Positions 34,964 to 44,211 are shown, counted from the first letter of the stretch. The stretch is DNA of 64,000 bases from an uncultured Oscillospiraceae bacterium (GCA_947627715.1 CANQXK010000007.1:1-64000), one strand, 5' to 3'. Numbers and translations are program-made. The notes: generated by a model from the sequence alone, not told the origin.

Positions 34964-34972
34964 TGTTATAAT
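34964..34972 (+). promoter_or_regulatory. Extended -10 promoter of the pseudouridine synthase gene
   Basis: TGTTATAAT on the plus strand is a TG-extended -10 box about 64 nt before the start; no good -35 box is present. Divergent from the promoter at 34853-34881. Confidence 0.5.
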
Positions 34973-35035
34973 CATGGAAAGAGATCGGACTTTGGGCGGC
35001 GCGGGTCCCCTTCCCGCCGCCTTACGGGAGAGTTT

Positions 35036-36013
35036 ATGAAGGAATTTATCATCAACCGCAACGACGCGGGACAGCGGCTGGACCGTTTCGCCGGGAAGGC
35101 CGCTCCCCTGCTGCCGGAGGCACTTCTGCAAAAGTACATACGCCTGAAGCGCATCAAGGTCAACGGCCGGGGCGGGAAGCGCCAGCAGAGGCTCTGCGCC
35201 GGGGACACGGTGCAGATGTACGTAAACGACGAGTTTTTTGAGCGCCCCACCGAGGAGAACGCCTGGCGGCGGGTCAACGTCCCAAGGCTCTCCGTGGTGT
35301 ACGAGGACGGGAACATCCTCCTGGCCGACAAGCCCGCCGGGGTCCTCTGCCACGCCGGGGAGGCGGGAGAGTGGAACACGCTCCTGTCCAACCTCCGGGC
35401 CTACCTCTACCAAAAGGGTGAGTGGGACCCCGCCGGGGAGAACTCCTTCGCCCCGTCCCTGTGCAACCGCATCGACCGCAACACCCAGGGGCTGGTCATC
35501 GCCGCCAAGACGGCGGAGGCGCTGCGCATCTTGGACGAGAAGATATGCCTCCGGGAGATCGACAAATTCTACCTGGCGGCGGTCCACGGGCGGATGGAGC
35601 CGCCCGACGGGGAGCTGACGGGGTATCTCTTCAAGGACGCGGCGAAAAACCGGGTCTACGTGCGCCCCGCGCCCCAGCCGGGGGCGCGGCTGGCGGTGAC
35701 GCGCTACAGGACGCTCCAATATAAGGGCGGGCTTTCCCTTTTGGAGTGCGCCCTTTTGACGGGCCGGACCCATCAGATCCGGGCGCAGCTGGCCGCCGCC
35801 GGACACCCCCTTTTGGGGGACGGGAAGTACGGGACGGACAAGGCCACCGCCTCCCTGCCCGGCCAGGCGCTCTGCTCCTGGCGGCTCCGTTTCTCCTTCA
35901 AAACCGATGCCGGGGCGCTCTCCTACCTCAACGGCATGGAATTTAAGACCGGGACGCCGGATTTTGTCGAAAAAAACTTCGGGAATCTGAAAAACACTAT
36001 TGACACGGATTGA
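35036..36013 (+). CDS. RluC/RluD-family pseudouridine synthase
   Basis: Isomerises uridine in rRNA or tRNA. The 325 residues have an S4 RNA-binding domain (about 10-65) and a catalytic domain with D147 in NRIDRNTQGL, plus the KFYLAAVHG and LLTGRTHQIRAQLAAAGHPLLGD motifs. The exact target (RluC, RluD or RluF type) cannot be told. The start is ATG at 35036 after GGGAG; an in-frame extension to 34784 lies over the divergent promoter. Its last codons contain the -35 box of the polyamine operon promoter. Confidence 0.92.
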   Translation: MKEFIINRNDAGQRLDRFAGKAAPLLPEALLQKYIRLKRIKVNGRGGKRQQRLCAGDTVQMYVNDEFFERPTEENAWRRVNVPRLSVVYEDGNILLADKPAGVLCHAGEAGEWNTLLSNLRAYLYQKGEWDPAGENSFAPSLCNRIDRNTQGLVIAAKTAEALRILDEKICLREIDKFYLAAVHGRMEPPDGELTGYLFKDAAKNRVYVRPAPQPGARLAVTRYRTLQYKGGLSLLECALLTGRTHQIRAQLAAAGHPLLGDGKYGTDKATASLPGQALCSWRLRFSFKTDAGALSYLNGMEFKTGTPDFVEKNFGNLKNTIDTD

Positions 36014-36028
36014 TTTATTTTGTATATT
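36000..36028 (+). promoter_or_regulatory. Promoter of the polyamine transport operon
   Basis: TTGACA (inside the last codons of the pseudouridine synthase gene) and TATATT separated by 17 nt. Start of transcription would be near 36035, leaving an 80-nt leader. Confidence 0.65.
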
Positions 36029-36043
36029 ATTCATCGTCTCATC

Positions 36044-36083
36044 CGCGGGTGCTTTGCCAAAAGCTGAGCGTCCGCGCTTTTTT
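36044..36083 (+). terminator. Terminator-like hairpin in the potA leader
   Basis: Outer stem CGCGG/CCGCG and inner GCTTT/AAAGC, followed by a run of six Ts, 32 nt before the potA start. It either ends the pseudouridine synthase transcript or, because the promoter lies upstream of it, attenuates potABCD. Confidence 0.6.
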
Positions 36084-36115
36084 CAAATTTCTTATCATGA
36101 CAGAGGGGGAGGATA

Positions 36116-37289
<1,174 letters not shown>

Positions 37290-37303
<14 letters not shown>

Positions 37304-38168
37304 GCGCGGGTGGTTCGCCTTCCCGTATATGATCTGGATGGCGCTCTTCGTGGTCATCCCCATCGTCATTATGCTGGTCTACTCCCTGACCGTCCCCGTG
37401 GAGACGGCGGAGGGGGAGGTCCTGCGGGGGTCGCTGGAGAATTTCACCGGCATGACCCAATATCTCAGCGTCTTTGGGCGCTCCTTCTGGCTGGCGCTTA
37501 TCGCCACGGTCATCTGCCTCGCCATCGGCTACCCCGTGGCCTACCTCATGAGCCGTGAGGGTCCCGGCTTCCAGCGGGTCGTCATGGCCCTTATCATGCT
37601 GCCCATGTGGATGAACTTCCTCCTGCGCACCTACTCCTGGATGGCGATCTTGGAGAACAACGGGCTTTTGAACCAGCTCTTTCAGAAGCTGGGCGTCATC
37701 GCCCTCTATAACCGGCTGACAGGCTCGGACATCGACCACTTCCAGATGATCCGCACCTCCGGGGCGGTGGTGCTGGGCATGGTCTACAACTACCTGCCCT
37801 TTATGATCCTGCCCATCTACACGGTGCTGACCAAGCTGGACCGCCGGCTCATCGAGGCCGCCGAGGACCTGGGTGCCAACGCCTCCACGGTCTTTCGGCG
37901 GGTCACCCTGCCCCTCTCCGTCTCCGGGGTGGTCTCCGGCGTCACCATGGTCTTTGTGCCGGCGGTGTCCACCTTCGCCCTCTCCCGGCTCCTGGGCGGC
38001 GGGACACAGATGATGCTGGGCGACCTCATTGAAAATCAGTTCCTGGGCGGGGCCTACAACCCCCACCTGGGCGCGGCCATCTCCATGGTGATGATGGTCA
38101 TAGTCGTCATCTGTATGCTGGTGATGAACCACTTCGGAGACGGCGAGGGAGAGGCGGTGATGCTCTGA
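37290..38168 (+). CDS. potB: Polyamine ABC transporter permease PotB
   Basis: Inner permease subunit of 292 residues with six membrane helices and the EAA loop ([21 protein letters not shown]) that docks with PotA. The start is taken as ATG at 37290, 7 nt after GAGGAG; it overlaps potA by 14 nt. The stop overlaps the next start (ATGCTCTGATG), so the operon is tightly coupled. Confidence 0.93.
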
Positions 38169-40177
38169 TGCGGAAAAACCGCTTCGGGAGCCGCACCCTC
38201 ATCGGGCTGTGCTTCCTGTTCCTCTATCTGCCCATCTTCCTGCTCATCTTCTTCAGCTTCAACGCCGGGGACTCCTCCGCCGTGTGGCGGGGCTTCTCCC
38301 TCCAGTGGTACGCGGAGCTTTTCCACAACCGGCTGGTGCTGGAATCCCTGGCCACCACCCTTTTGGTGTCTCTGCTGGCTACGGCCATCTCCACGGTGGC
38401 CGGGACCTTCGCCGCCATCGGCATCTACGCCCTGACAAAGAAGTGGCGCGACCCGGTGCTGGTGGTCAACGACCTGCCCATGATGAACGCCGACATCGTC
38501 ACAGGCGTGTCTCTGCTCCTGCTCTTCGTGGCTTTCTTCCATGGCTGGGGTGCCATCGCCAACTGGCTCAACTCCTGGCAGAGCCTCATCCGCTTCCCCA
38601 CCCGCCTCACGCTGGGGCTGGGGACGCTGCTCATCGCCCACGTGTCCTTCAACATCCCCTACGTCATTCTGAACGTCTCCCCCAGGCTGCGCCAGATGGA
38701 CGCGAACCTTGTGGAGGCCGCCCAGGACCTGGGCTGTACCTGGATGCAGGCGTTTTTCAAGGTGATCCTGCCGGAGATCAAGCCCGGCATCGTCTCCGGC
38801 GCGCTCATCGCCTTCACCATGAGCGTGGACGACTTCGTGATCTCCTACTTCACCGCCGGCTCCTCCACCCAGACCCTGTCCATGACCATCTACAGCATGA
38901 CGAAAAAGCGCGTCACCCCGGTGGTCAACGCGGTGAGCACCCTCATTTTCCTGGCGGTGCTGATCCTCCTGGTCATCAACAACATCCGGGAGGCCCGGCA
39001 GGTGAAGCTGGCCGCCAAGCGCGCCTCCTTCGAGCCGGTGCGGGAGGACCCCCGCGTGGAGCGGTTCCGGGAATGGATGTCCACCCCCCGCGGACGGCTT
39101 GTCCGGCGGGTCACCGCCGCCGTCCTGTGCGCGGCCTTTTTGGGGACGGTCACGTTCCTCACCGCCTTCACCACCAGCCGCCCCGTGGTCAACGTCTGCT
39201 CCTGGGGCGAGTATATCGACGAGGACCTTATCACCGAGTTCGAGGAACAGACCGGCATCCGCGTGAACTACCAAACCGCCGAGTCCAACGAGGCCCTCTA
39301 CTCCCTGCTCAGCAACGGCGGGGCCGACTACGACGTGGTAGTCCCCTCCGACTATATGATCTCCCAGCTCATCGAGGAGGGGCGGCTGGAGGAGCTGGAC
39401 TACTCCCAGATCCCCAACTTTGAGAAGATCGACAGCCGCTTCAAAAACCTCCCCTACGACCCGGAGAACAAATACACCGTCCCCTACACCTGGGGCACCG
39501 TGGGCATCATCTACAACGCCGCCCTGGTGGAGGACGAGATCGACAGCTGGTCGGTGCTCTACGACGACAAATACGCCGGGCAGGTGCTGCTCATCGACAA
39601 CTCCCGGGACGCCTTCGGCATCGCCCTCAAGTACCTGGGTTACTCCGTGAACACCACCGATCCCGACGAGATCCAGGCCGCCTACGCCCTGGTGGAGGAT
39701 GCCTATCAGCGGGGCGTGTTCCAGGGCAAGGTCATGGACCAGGTCTTTCAGACCATGGAGGGCGGGAACGCCTCCTTCGCCACCTACTACGCCGGGGACT
39801 TCCTCTCCATGCTGGAGAACAACGAGGACCTGCGCTTCGTGGTCCCGAAGGAGGGATCCAACTGGTTCGTGGACGCCATGTGCGTCCTGAAGGACGCCCC
39901 CAACTACGACAACGCCATGAAGTGGATCAACTTCATCGCCTCCACCGACTCCAACCTGCGGAACATGGACTACATCTGGTACGCAAGTCCCAACAAGGAG
40001 GCGCTGGAGCTCTACCCGGCGTGGTACGAGGAGCAGTACGGCGAGGAGCTGGACCCGGAGATCTACGCCATCATGGCCGCCCCCCAGGAGGTGCTGGACA
40101 GGTGCGAAATGTACGTGTGCCTGCCCAAGGCCACCAGGAGCCTCTATAACGAGCTGTGGATCAAGCTGGGCCTTTGA
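38168..40177 (+). CDS. potCD: PotC permease fused to PotD substrate-binding domain
   Basis: A 669-residue fusion. Residues 1-275 are a PotC permease with six helices and the EAA loop (VEAAQDLGCTWMQAFFKVI, about 182-200). A basic linker (276-313) leads to one more helix (314-336), after which residues 340-669 form a PotD-type binding protein (VNVCSWGEYIDEDLITEFEE, ADYDVVVPSDYMI, YTWGTVGIIYN). PotD has no signal peptide or lipobox of its own; the added helix anchors it outside. Such fusions are known in some Firmicutes. No separate potD is present. Confidence 0.93.
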   Translation: MRKNRFGSRTLIGLCFLFLYLPIFLLIFFSFNAGDSSAVWRGFSLQWYAELFHNRLVLESLATTLLVSLLATAISTVAGTFAAIGIYALTKKWRDPVLVVNDLPMMNADIVTGVSLLLLFVAFFHGWGAIANWLNSWQSLIRFPTRLTLGLGTLLIAHVSFNIPYVILNVSPRLRQMDANLVEAAQDLGCTWMQAFFKVILPEIKPGIVSGALIAFTMSVDDFVISYFTAGSSTQTLSMTIYSMTKKRVTPVVNAVSTLIFLAVLILLVINNIREARQVKLAAKRASFEPVREDPRVERFREWMSTPRGRLVRRVTAAVLCAAFLGTVTFLTAFTTSRPVVNVCSWGEYIDEDLITEFEEQTGIRVNYQTAESNEALYSLLSNGGADYDVVVPSDYMISQLIEEGRLEELDYSQIPNFEKIDSRFKNLPYDPENKYTVPYTWGTVGIIYNAALVEDEIDSWSVLYDDKYAGQVLLIDNSRDAFGIALKYLGYSVNTTDPDEIQAAYALVEDAYQRGVFQGKVMDQVFQTMEGGNASFATYYAGDFLSMLENNEDLRFVVPKEGSNWFVDAMCVLKDAPNYDNAMKWINFIASTDSNLRNMDYIWYASPNKEALELYPAWYEEQYGEELDPEIYAIMAAPQEVLDRCEMYVCLPKATRSLYNELWIKLGL

Positions 40178-40198
40178 CTCCCCCGCCCCTTTGCTTGA

Positions 40199-40256
40199 AT
40201 TATACACCATAATTGCACAGTCGTCAAGTATAAACTAAGTAAAAATAATTAATTTT
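40199..40256 (-). promoter_or_regulatory. A+T-rich element with consensus promoter, antisense to potCD (copy C)
   Basis: On the minus strand TTGACG and TATAAT are separated by 17 nt (40199-40227), with an A+T-rich upstream block that contains the same ATTAATTATTTTTAC as the element at 17084-17142. Transcription would run into the 3' end of potCD, whose stop is about 20 bp away. Confidence 0.6.
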
Positions 40257-40265
40257 CTGTGAACG

Positions 40266-40304
40266 GAAAACGCTCTGGCCGCTATCCCCCGCCAGAGCGT
40301 TTTC
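40266..40304 (+). terminator. potABCD terminator
   Basis: An 11-bp perfect inverted repeat AACGCTCTGGC/GCCAGAGCGTT followed by TTTC, with AAAA on the other side, so it may work in both directions. Confidence 0.8.
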
Positions 40305-40382
40305 TATTCCCTACAGGCGGAGTTTTAAAGCATAAAATTCAATCGGCCCTCAAAATGGATAGTAGATTTTTCCCCCTTTGGG

Positions 40383-40391
40383 TGGTATAAT
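40383..40391 (+). promoter_or_regulatory. Extended -10 promoter of the nitrilase-family gene
   Basis: TGGTATAAT on the plus strand, with only a weak -35 box (TAGATT) 17 nt upstream. The transcript would begin just before the 65-bp leader repeat. Confidence 0.45.
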
Positions 40392-40397
40392 TAAAGC

Positions 40398-40462
40398 GGC
40401 TGCCGCCATGAAACCCATTCCCTACCGGCAATTTCTGTTCGTCGGGGATAAGAGGGAAACGA
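40398..40462 (+). repeat. 65-bp leader repeat, copy 1
   Basis: 62 of 65 bases match copy 2 at 41241-41305. It can fold: TTCCCT pairs with AGGGAA around an inner CCGGC/GTCGG stem. It ends 20 nt before the nitrilase start codon and is open in the ATG frame shared with copy 2. Confidence 0.75.
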
Positions 40463-40482
40463 TTTATCGGAGGAGATATGCG

Positions 40483-41208
40483 ATGAAGGTGGGATTGGTT
40501 TCTTTTAGATGCAAAAATAAGGACATCCCCTACAATCTTTCTCAAATCGAAAGAGCTATGCGCCAGGTTCAGGGAAAGGTGGATTTGATATGCTTTGGCG
40601 AGGCATATTTGCAGGGCTTTGACTGTCTCTGCTGGGATTATAAAACGGACAAGGACATTGCCGTTGCGTTAAGCTCTGAGCCGATACGGCAGCTTTGCTT
40701 ACTGACGAAAAAATACGGCGTTGCGCTGATAACCGGGTATATCGAGAAAGATCAGGACAGTCTGTATTCATCCTGCATTGTTATTGAGGACGGCAGAATT
40801 TTGCACAACTACAGGCGGGTATCAAAAGGTTGGAAAAAATACTGGCTGACCGACGAACACTATAAAGAAGGAGATTCGATCAGGGAATTTGAATTTCACG
40901 GCATAAAAATCAACCTGGCTCTTTGCGGTGACCTGTGGGATTTTCCAGAGAAATTTAAAACAGACCACCTGCTCATCTGGCCCGTCTGTGTCGATTTCAG
41001 TCCAGAGGAATGGGAGCAGGACGAGTTGGACGAATATGCCCGGCAGGCGGCTTTAGCGGCAAACCATGTTCTCATGATAAACCCTATTGATGACAGTCCG
41101 ACCCACGGAGGCTCTGTTTATTTTTGCGGAGGGGGCGTTGTCAAAAGGCTCGCTTATGATAAAGAGGATATACTTATCGTGAATATCGATGAAAAGATAA
41201 TTGACTAA
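40483..41208 (+). CDS. Nitrilase-superfamily carbon-nitrogen hydrolase
   Basis: A 241-residue amidase-like protein with the Glu-Lys-Cys triad in place: E40 (CFGEAYLQG), K115 (RRVSKGWKKYW) and C148 (LALCGDLWDFPE). Substrate unknown. The start is ATG at 40483 after GGAGGAG; a longer in-frame reading through the leader repeat to 40378 has no ribosome site. G+C is visibly lower than in the polyamine operon, so the gene and the next lipoprotein gene look acquired together. Position after a polyamine importer could hint at N-carbamoylputrescine-like substrates, but nothing proves it. Confidence 0.8.
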   Translation: MKVGLVSFRCKNKDIPYNLSQIERAMRQVQGKVDLICFGEAYLQGFDCLCWDYKTDKDIAVALSSEPIRQLCLLTKKYGVALITGYIEKDQDSLYSSCIVIEDGRILHNYRRVSKGWKKYWLTDEHYKEGDSIREFEFHGIKINLALCGDLWDFPEKFKTDHLLIWPVCVDFSPEEWEQDELDEYARQAALAANHVLMINPIDDSPTHGGSVYFCGGGVVKRLAYDKEDILIVNIDEKIID

Positions 41209-41240
41209 TTCAGGCTTCTCGGATCAGAACGGCGGCAAGA

Positions 41241-41305
41241 GGCTGCCGCCATGAAACCCATTCCCTACCGGCAATTCCTGTTTGTCGGGGGTAAGAGGGA
41301 AACGA
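41241..41305 (+). repeat. 65-bp leader repeat, copy 2
   Basis: Differs from copy 1 at three positions. Two differences are silent in the shared ATG frame and none breaks the predicted TTCCCT/AGGGAA or CCGGC/GTCGG stems. It ends 28 nt before the lipoprotein start. Confidence 0.75.
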
Positions 41306-41337
41306 CAGGTCAACTTATAAAGGAGTGTACCGTATGA
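41251..41337 (+). CDS. Possible 28-codon leader peptide coupled to the lipoprotein gene
   Basis: An ATG inside the leader repeat opens a 28-codon frame (MKPIPYRQFLFVGGKRE and on) whose TGA overlaps the ATG of the lipoprotein gene (ATGA). AGAGG lies 8 nt before the ATG. It may be a coupled leader peptide or a chance frame in a repeat; no family is recognised. Confidence 0.3.
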   Translation: MKPIPYRQFLFVGGKRETTGQLIKECTV

Positions 41338-41777
41338 AGAAAAGTTTGCGTATTATCAGCCTTATAGCTGGTTTGCTATCTCTGTTATTTGTCCTTTCCG
41401 CTTGCGGGACGAAAGGCGCAAAGGTAACGGGAATAGAAGCCGGCGTCACCGGTCTCAACGAGAATGAGGTCCGCCTTTCTGCGCTTTCAGACGACAGCAC
41501 CTTGAACAATAACGACTACGTTCTGAAGGCGGGGGAGCAATACCGTCTCGTAGTGGGACTTACATATAACGGCGGCAGCCGTCAGCCGGGTTTTGGAAAC
41601 GCGGACGCTGTAAAATTATTTTACGACAGCGATCTTTTTCAAATCGAGGAGCCGGACGCCGAGGGCGGTCAGTTGGTCTACCCTTTGGAGTGCAGGCAGG
41701 ACTTCACATATGCGGCGATCCTCGTGGAGGCGTCTGAGAAATATCACGCCGAGGTGATCGTCAGTGCTGTGAAATAG
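41334..41777 (+). CDS. Small lipoprotein of unknown function
   Basis: A 147-residue protein with a basic start (MKKSLRII), hydrophobic stretch and lipobox LSAC with C24, so an exported lipoprotein. The mature part, about 120 residues, is probably all-beta (YRLVVGLTYNGGSRQPG, YHAEVIVSAVK). No family recognised. AGGAG lies 8 nt before the ATG. Lower G+C than the flanks, like the nitrilase gene upstream; a terminator follows. Confidence 0.75.
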   Translation: MKKSLRIISLIAGLLSLLFVLSACGTKGAKVTGIEAGVTGLNENEVRLSALSDDSTLNNNDYVLKAGEQYRLVVGLTYNGGSRQPGFGNADAVKLFYDSDLFQIEEPDAEGGQLVYPLECRQDFTYAAILVEASEKYHAEVIVSAVK

Positions 41778-41866
41778 GCAATAGACATTCCCCTCTATCC
41801 GTGCGCCGCAATGCCGTTTAGGGCGAACGGGCGCAGAGAATGTGCCGTGCGCCTTTTGAAATTGTA

Positions 41867-41899
41867 ACGGGCCTGACTTCAAAAGTCAGGCCCGTTTTT
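41867..41899 (+). terminator. Strong terminator between the lipoprotein gene and the B12 operon
   Basis: A 13-bp inverted repeat ACGGGCCTGACTT/AAGTCAGGCCCGT followed by TTTT. Placed between convergent transcripts, it may serve both. Confidence 0.85.
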
Positions 41900-41918
41900 G
41901 CTCTTCATTTTTTACTTT

Positions 41919-42440
41919 TCAGTAGTTCCTGCTGACGAACTCCACCTCGTCCACGCCGGACTCGGCGTTGAGGGTCAGGGCCAGGTAGAAAAAGTAGCCT
42001 GACAGGAGATTGGCAAGGTCCAGGAGCATGGGTTCGGCCCGATGTCCCTGCCGGATGTGGCGGTAGATAAGCCGGACCAGCTCCTTGGCCTGGACGCGAA
42101 GCAAATGCGCAAGGCATGCCGTCTCGCACCCCTGGCACAGCACAAACTTCCGGCACCGCTCCCCCGCCCCGGCCCGCAGCCGCTCCGTGGCGGCCAGCAG
42201 CCGGTCCCGCTCCTCCTCCGTCACCTTCAGGGGCGTGCGCAGGGCGGGGTTCATGTGGTAGATAAGCTCGCACAGCCACAAAAGCTCCTCCCGCAGCGGC
42301 CCCTCCTTCAGCTTTGCCCGCAGAAGGCCCGTGCGGCTCGCCATCTCGTCGGTGAGCAGCTCAAAGTCGCACCGCAGATCGTCCGGCGGGTCGCTCAAAA
42401 AGGGGTATGCCTCCCAGGGGCTTCGATAGATCGTCTCCAC
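41919..42440 (-). CDS. Cobalamin adenosyltransferase-like protein
   Basis: A 173-residue, all-helical protein at the end of the B12 uptake operon. Its C-terminus (LLDLANLLSGYFFYLALTLN, then E-S-G-V-D-E) resembles the end of PduO-type ATP:cob(I)alamin adenosyltransferases, and DEMASRTGLL recalls their DELNS-GLA segment, but the P-loop-like N-terminal motif is not clear. It starts with GTG at 42440, placed by AGGAGG that overlaps the btuD stop. If the assignment holds it would turn imported cobalamin into adenosylcobalamin. Operon position is the stronger argument. Confidence 0.5.
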   Translation of the reverse strand: METIYRSPWEAYPFLSDPPDDLRCDFELLTDEMASRTGLLRAKLKEGPLREELLWLCELIYHMNPALRTPLKVTEEERDRLLAATERLRAGAGERCRKFVLCQGCETACLAHLLRVQAKELVRLIYRHIRQGHRAEPMLLDLANLLSGYFFYLALTLNAESGVDEVEFVSRNY

Positions 42441-42443
42441 GGT

Positions 42444-43211
42444 TCATCCTCCTAACGTCTCCCACCGCTCCCGGCAGCGGCGCATATACGACGGCACGTC
42501 CAGGCCGAACACCCGGCTCAGGAGGGCGGGGTCCATCTCTGAGGCCCGCCCCAGGTAGACGGCGCGTCCCCCGTCCATGAGCAGCACCGTCCCGGCGAAA
42601 TCCAGGGCCAGGTCCAGGTCGTGAAAGACGCCCACGGCGGCGTGTCCGGGCATGGCCGCCCACGCTTTCAGCTCCTCCACCAGCTCCACCCGGAATTTCA
42701 AATCCAGGTGGTTTGCCGGCTCGTCCAGCAGGATGAGCCGGGGCGTCTGGGCGAAGGTCCGGGCCAGAAGCACCCGTTGGAGCTGTCCGCCTGACAGCTC
42801 CGTCACAGGCCTGTCCCGCTCCTCCCAAAGCCCCAGGCGGCGGATGGCGTCCTGGGCGATCTGCCTGTCCGCCGCGTCCGGCCGGGAGAAAAGCCCGCCC
42901 CGCCGGTGGGGGTAGCGCCCCATGAGGACGGTCTCGTAGACGGTATAGGCGAAGTACGCCGAGATCATCTGCCCCAGCACCGCCACGGCGGCGCCCCGCT
43001 CCCTGGCGGACATGGCATGAAGCCCGGTCCCGTCCAGGGTGACCTTCCCCCGCGCCGGGAGGAAACCCGTGATCGCGCGCAGAAGCGTCGTCTTGCCGCT
43101 GCCGTTGGGACCCAGCACCGCCAGGCGGCCGTTTTCAGGCAGGGTGAAGGAGACGTCCTTCACCACGTCCTCCCCGCCGTACCCGCAGGAGAGGTTCTCC
43201 ACAACCAGCAT
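42444..43211 (-). CDS. btuD: Cobalamin ABC transporter ATPase BtuD
   Basis: ATPase of the B12 importer, FecE/BtuD type: Walker A GPNGSGKTT (34-42), signature LSGGQLQRV, Walker B LILLDEPANHLD, His switch FHDLDLA. 255 residues. The start is ATG at 43211, overlapping the end of btuC; a longer frame to 43397 is the other-frame reading of btuC. Confidence 0.92.
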   Translation of the reverse strand: MLVVENLSCGYGGEDVVKDVSFTLPENGRLAVLGPNGSGKTTLLRAITGFLPARGKVTLDGTGLHAMSARERGAAVAVLGQMISAYFAYTVYETVLMGRYPHRRGGLFSRPDAADRQIAQDAIRRLGLWEERDRPVTELSGGQLQRVLLARTFAQTPRLILLDEPANHLDLKFRVELVEELKAWAAMPGHAAVGVFHDLDLALDFAGTVLLMDGGRAVYLGRASEMDPALLSRVFGLDVPSYMRRCRERWETLGG

Positions 43212-43212
43212 A

Positions 43213-44211
43213 TCAGCGCCGCCCCCTTTTCGCAAAGAAGATCCACAGGAAGAAGGGCGCGCCCAGGAGGGCCGTGACGGCCCCCACGGGGATCTCCCGT
43301 GGGGCGGCCAACGTGCGGGCGGCCAGGTCGCACAGCACCATGAAGCTGCCCCCCAGGACGGCCCCGGCCGGCAGGGTATGTCTGTGCCGCGCCCCAAAGA
43401 GCCGGCGGGCCACGTGGGGGGCGATCAGGTCCACGAACCCGATGATCCCCGAAAAGGCCACCGCCGCGCCTGTGAGGACTGACACCAGCACGATGAGCCT
43501 CCGCCTGGCCCGGCGGGGGTCCACCCCCATCGTCCTGGCCTGCTCGTCCCCGAAGGTCAGAAGGTCCAGCTCCGGCGCATAGGCCAGAAAGGCGGCCAGG
43601 CACAGCGCCAGCACCGCCGCCAGCACCGCCGGACCCCGCCAGCCGCGGGAGGCGAAGCTCCCCATCTGCCAAAGGCCGATGCGCTGGGCGTACTCCGGGG
43701 ACATGGCGGCCATCAGGTCCATGACCGCGGAGAAGAAGAGCGAGGCCACCATGCCGGTGAGCACCACCGTCACGTTGGAGATACGCCTGTCCAGCGCCCG
43801 CGCAAGGCTCAGCACCAGAAGCACGGTCAAAACGCCCCCGGCAAATCCCGCCGCGGGCATCAGGACCGACCCCAGCGCCCCGGCGGAGGCCCCCGCCACC
43901 ATCACCCCCGTGGCCCCAAGGCCGGCCCCGGCGGAGACGCCCAGGCCGAAGGGGGACGCCAGGGGGTTCTCAAGCACCGACTGCATCACCGTGCCGCCCA
44001 CCGCCAGCGCCGCGCCCGTGAGGAACGCCAGCGCCACACGCGGCAGGCGCAGATGCACGATCAGCGTCCGGGTGCTCTCCTCCCCCGCCCCCAGGAGGGC
44101 GGCGAGGACCTCCCCCGGCGGGACGGTCACGCTCCCCACGCCCACCCCCAAGAGGACGCTCAGGAGGGCGAAGGCGGCCAGCGCGCCGTACTTTCCCGCG
44201 GGCTTACTCAC
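43213..44211 (-). CDS. btuC: Cobalamin ABC transporter permease BtuC
   Basis: A 332-residue FecCD/BtuC permease with about ten helices; PRVALAFLTGAALAVGGTVMQ is spread over about 53-73 and GFVDLIAPHVARRLFG near 253-268 are family landmarks. Starts with GTG at 44211 and overlaps the end of btuF by 8 nt. Confidence 0.93.
   Translation of the reverse strand: MSKPAGKYGALAAFALLSVLLGVGVGSVTVPPGEVLAALLGAGEESTRTLIVHLRLPRVALAFLTGAALAVGGTVMQSVLENPLASPFGLGVSAGAGLGATGVMVAGASAGALGSVLMPAAGFAGGVLTVLLVLSLARALDRRISNVTVVLTGMVASLFFSAVMDLMAAMSPEYAQRIGLWQMGSFASRGWRGPAVLAAVLALCLAAFLAYAPELDLLTFGDEQARTMGVDPRRARRRLIVLVSVLTGAAVAFSGIIGFVDLIAPHVARRLFGARHRHTLPAGAVLGGSFMVLCDLAARTLAAPREIPVGAVTALLGAPFFLWIFFAKRGRR

Larger units (their letters stand above)
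40178..40482. other. Intergenic region after potCD
   Basis: Holds an A+T-rich element with an antisense promoter, a strong terminator, an extended -10 promoter for the nitrilase gene and the first copy of a 65-bp leader repeat. No further gene seen. Confidence 0.6.

Noticed and set aside
34835..36034. A 399-codon minus-strand frame opposite the pseudouridine synthase gene
   Set aside because: It covers both divergent promoters and the plus strand shows the RluC-family S4 domain and catalytic Asp.
38054..40210. A 718-codon open frame on the minus strand opposite potB and potCD
   Set aside because: It is the antisense shadow of a high-GC gene: its composition is Gly/His/Val/Leu-rich without domains, and the plus strand encodes clear PotC and PotD.
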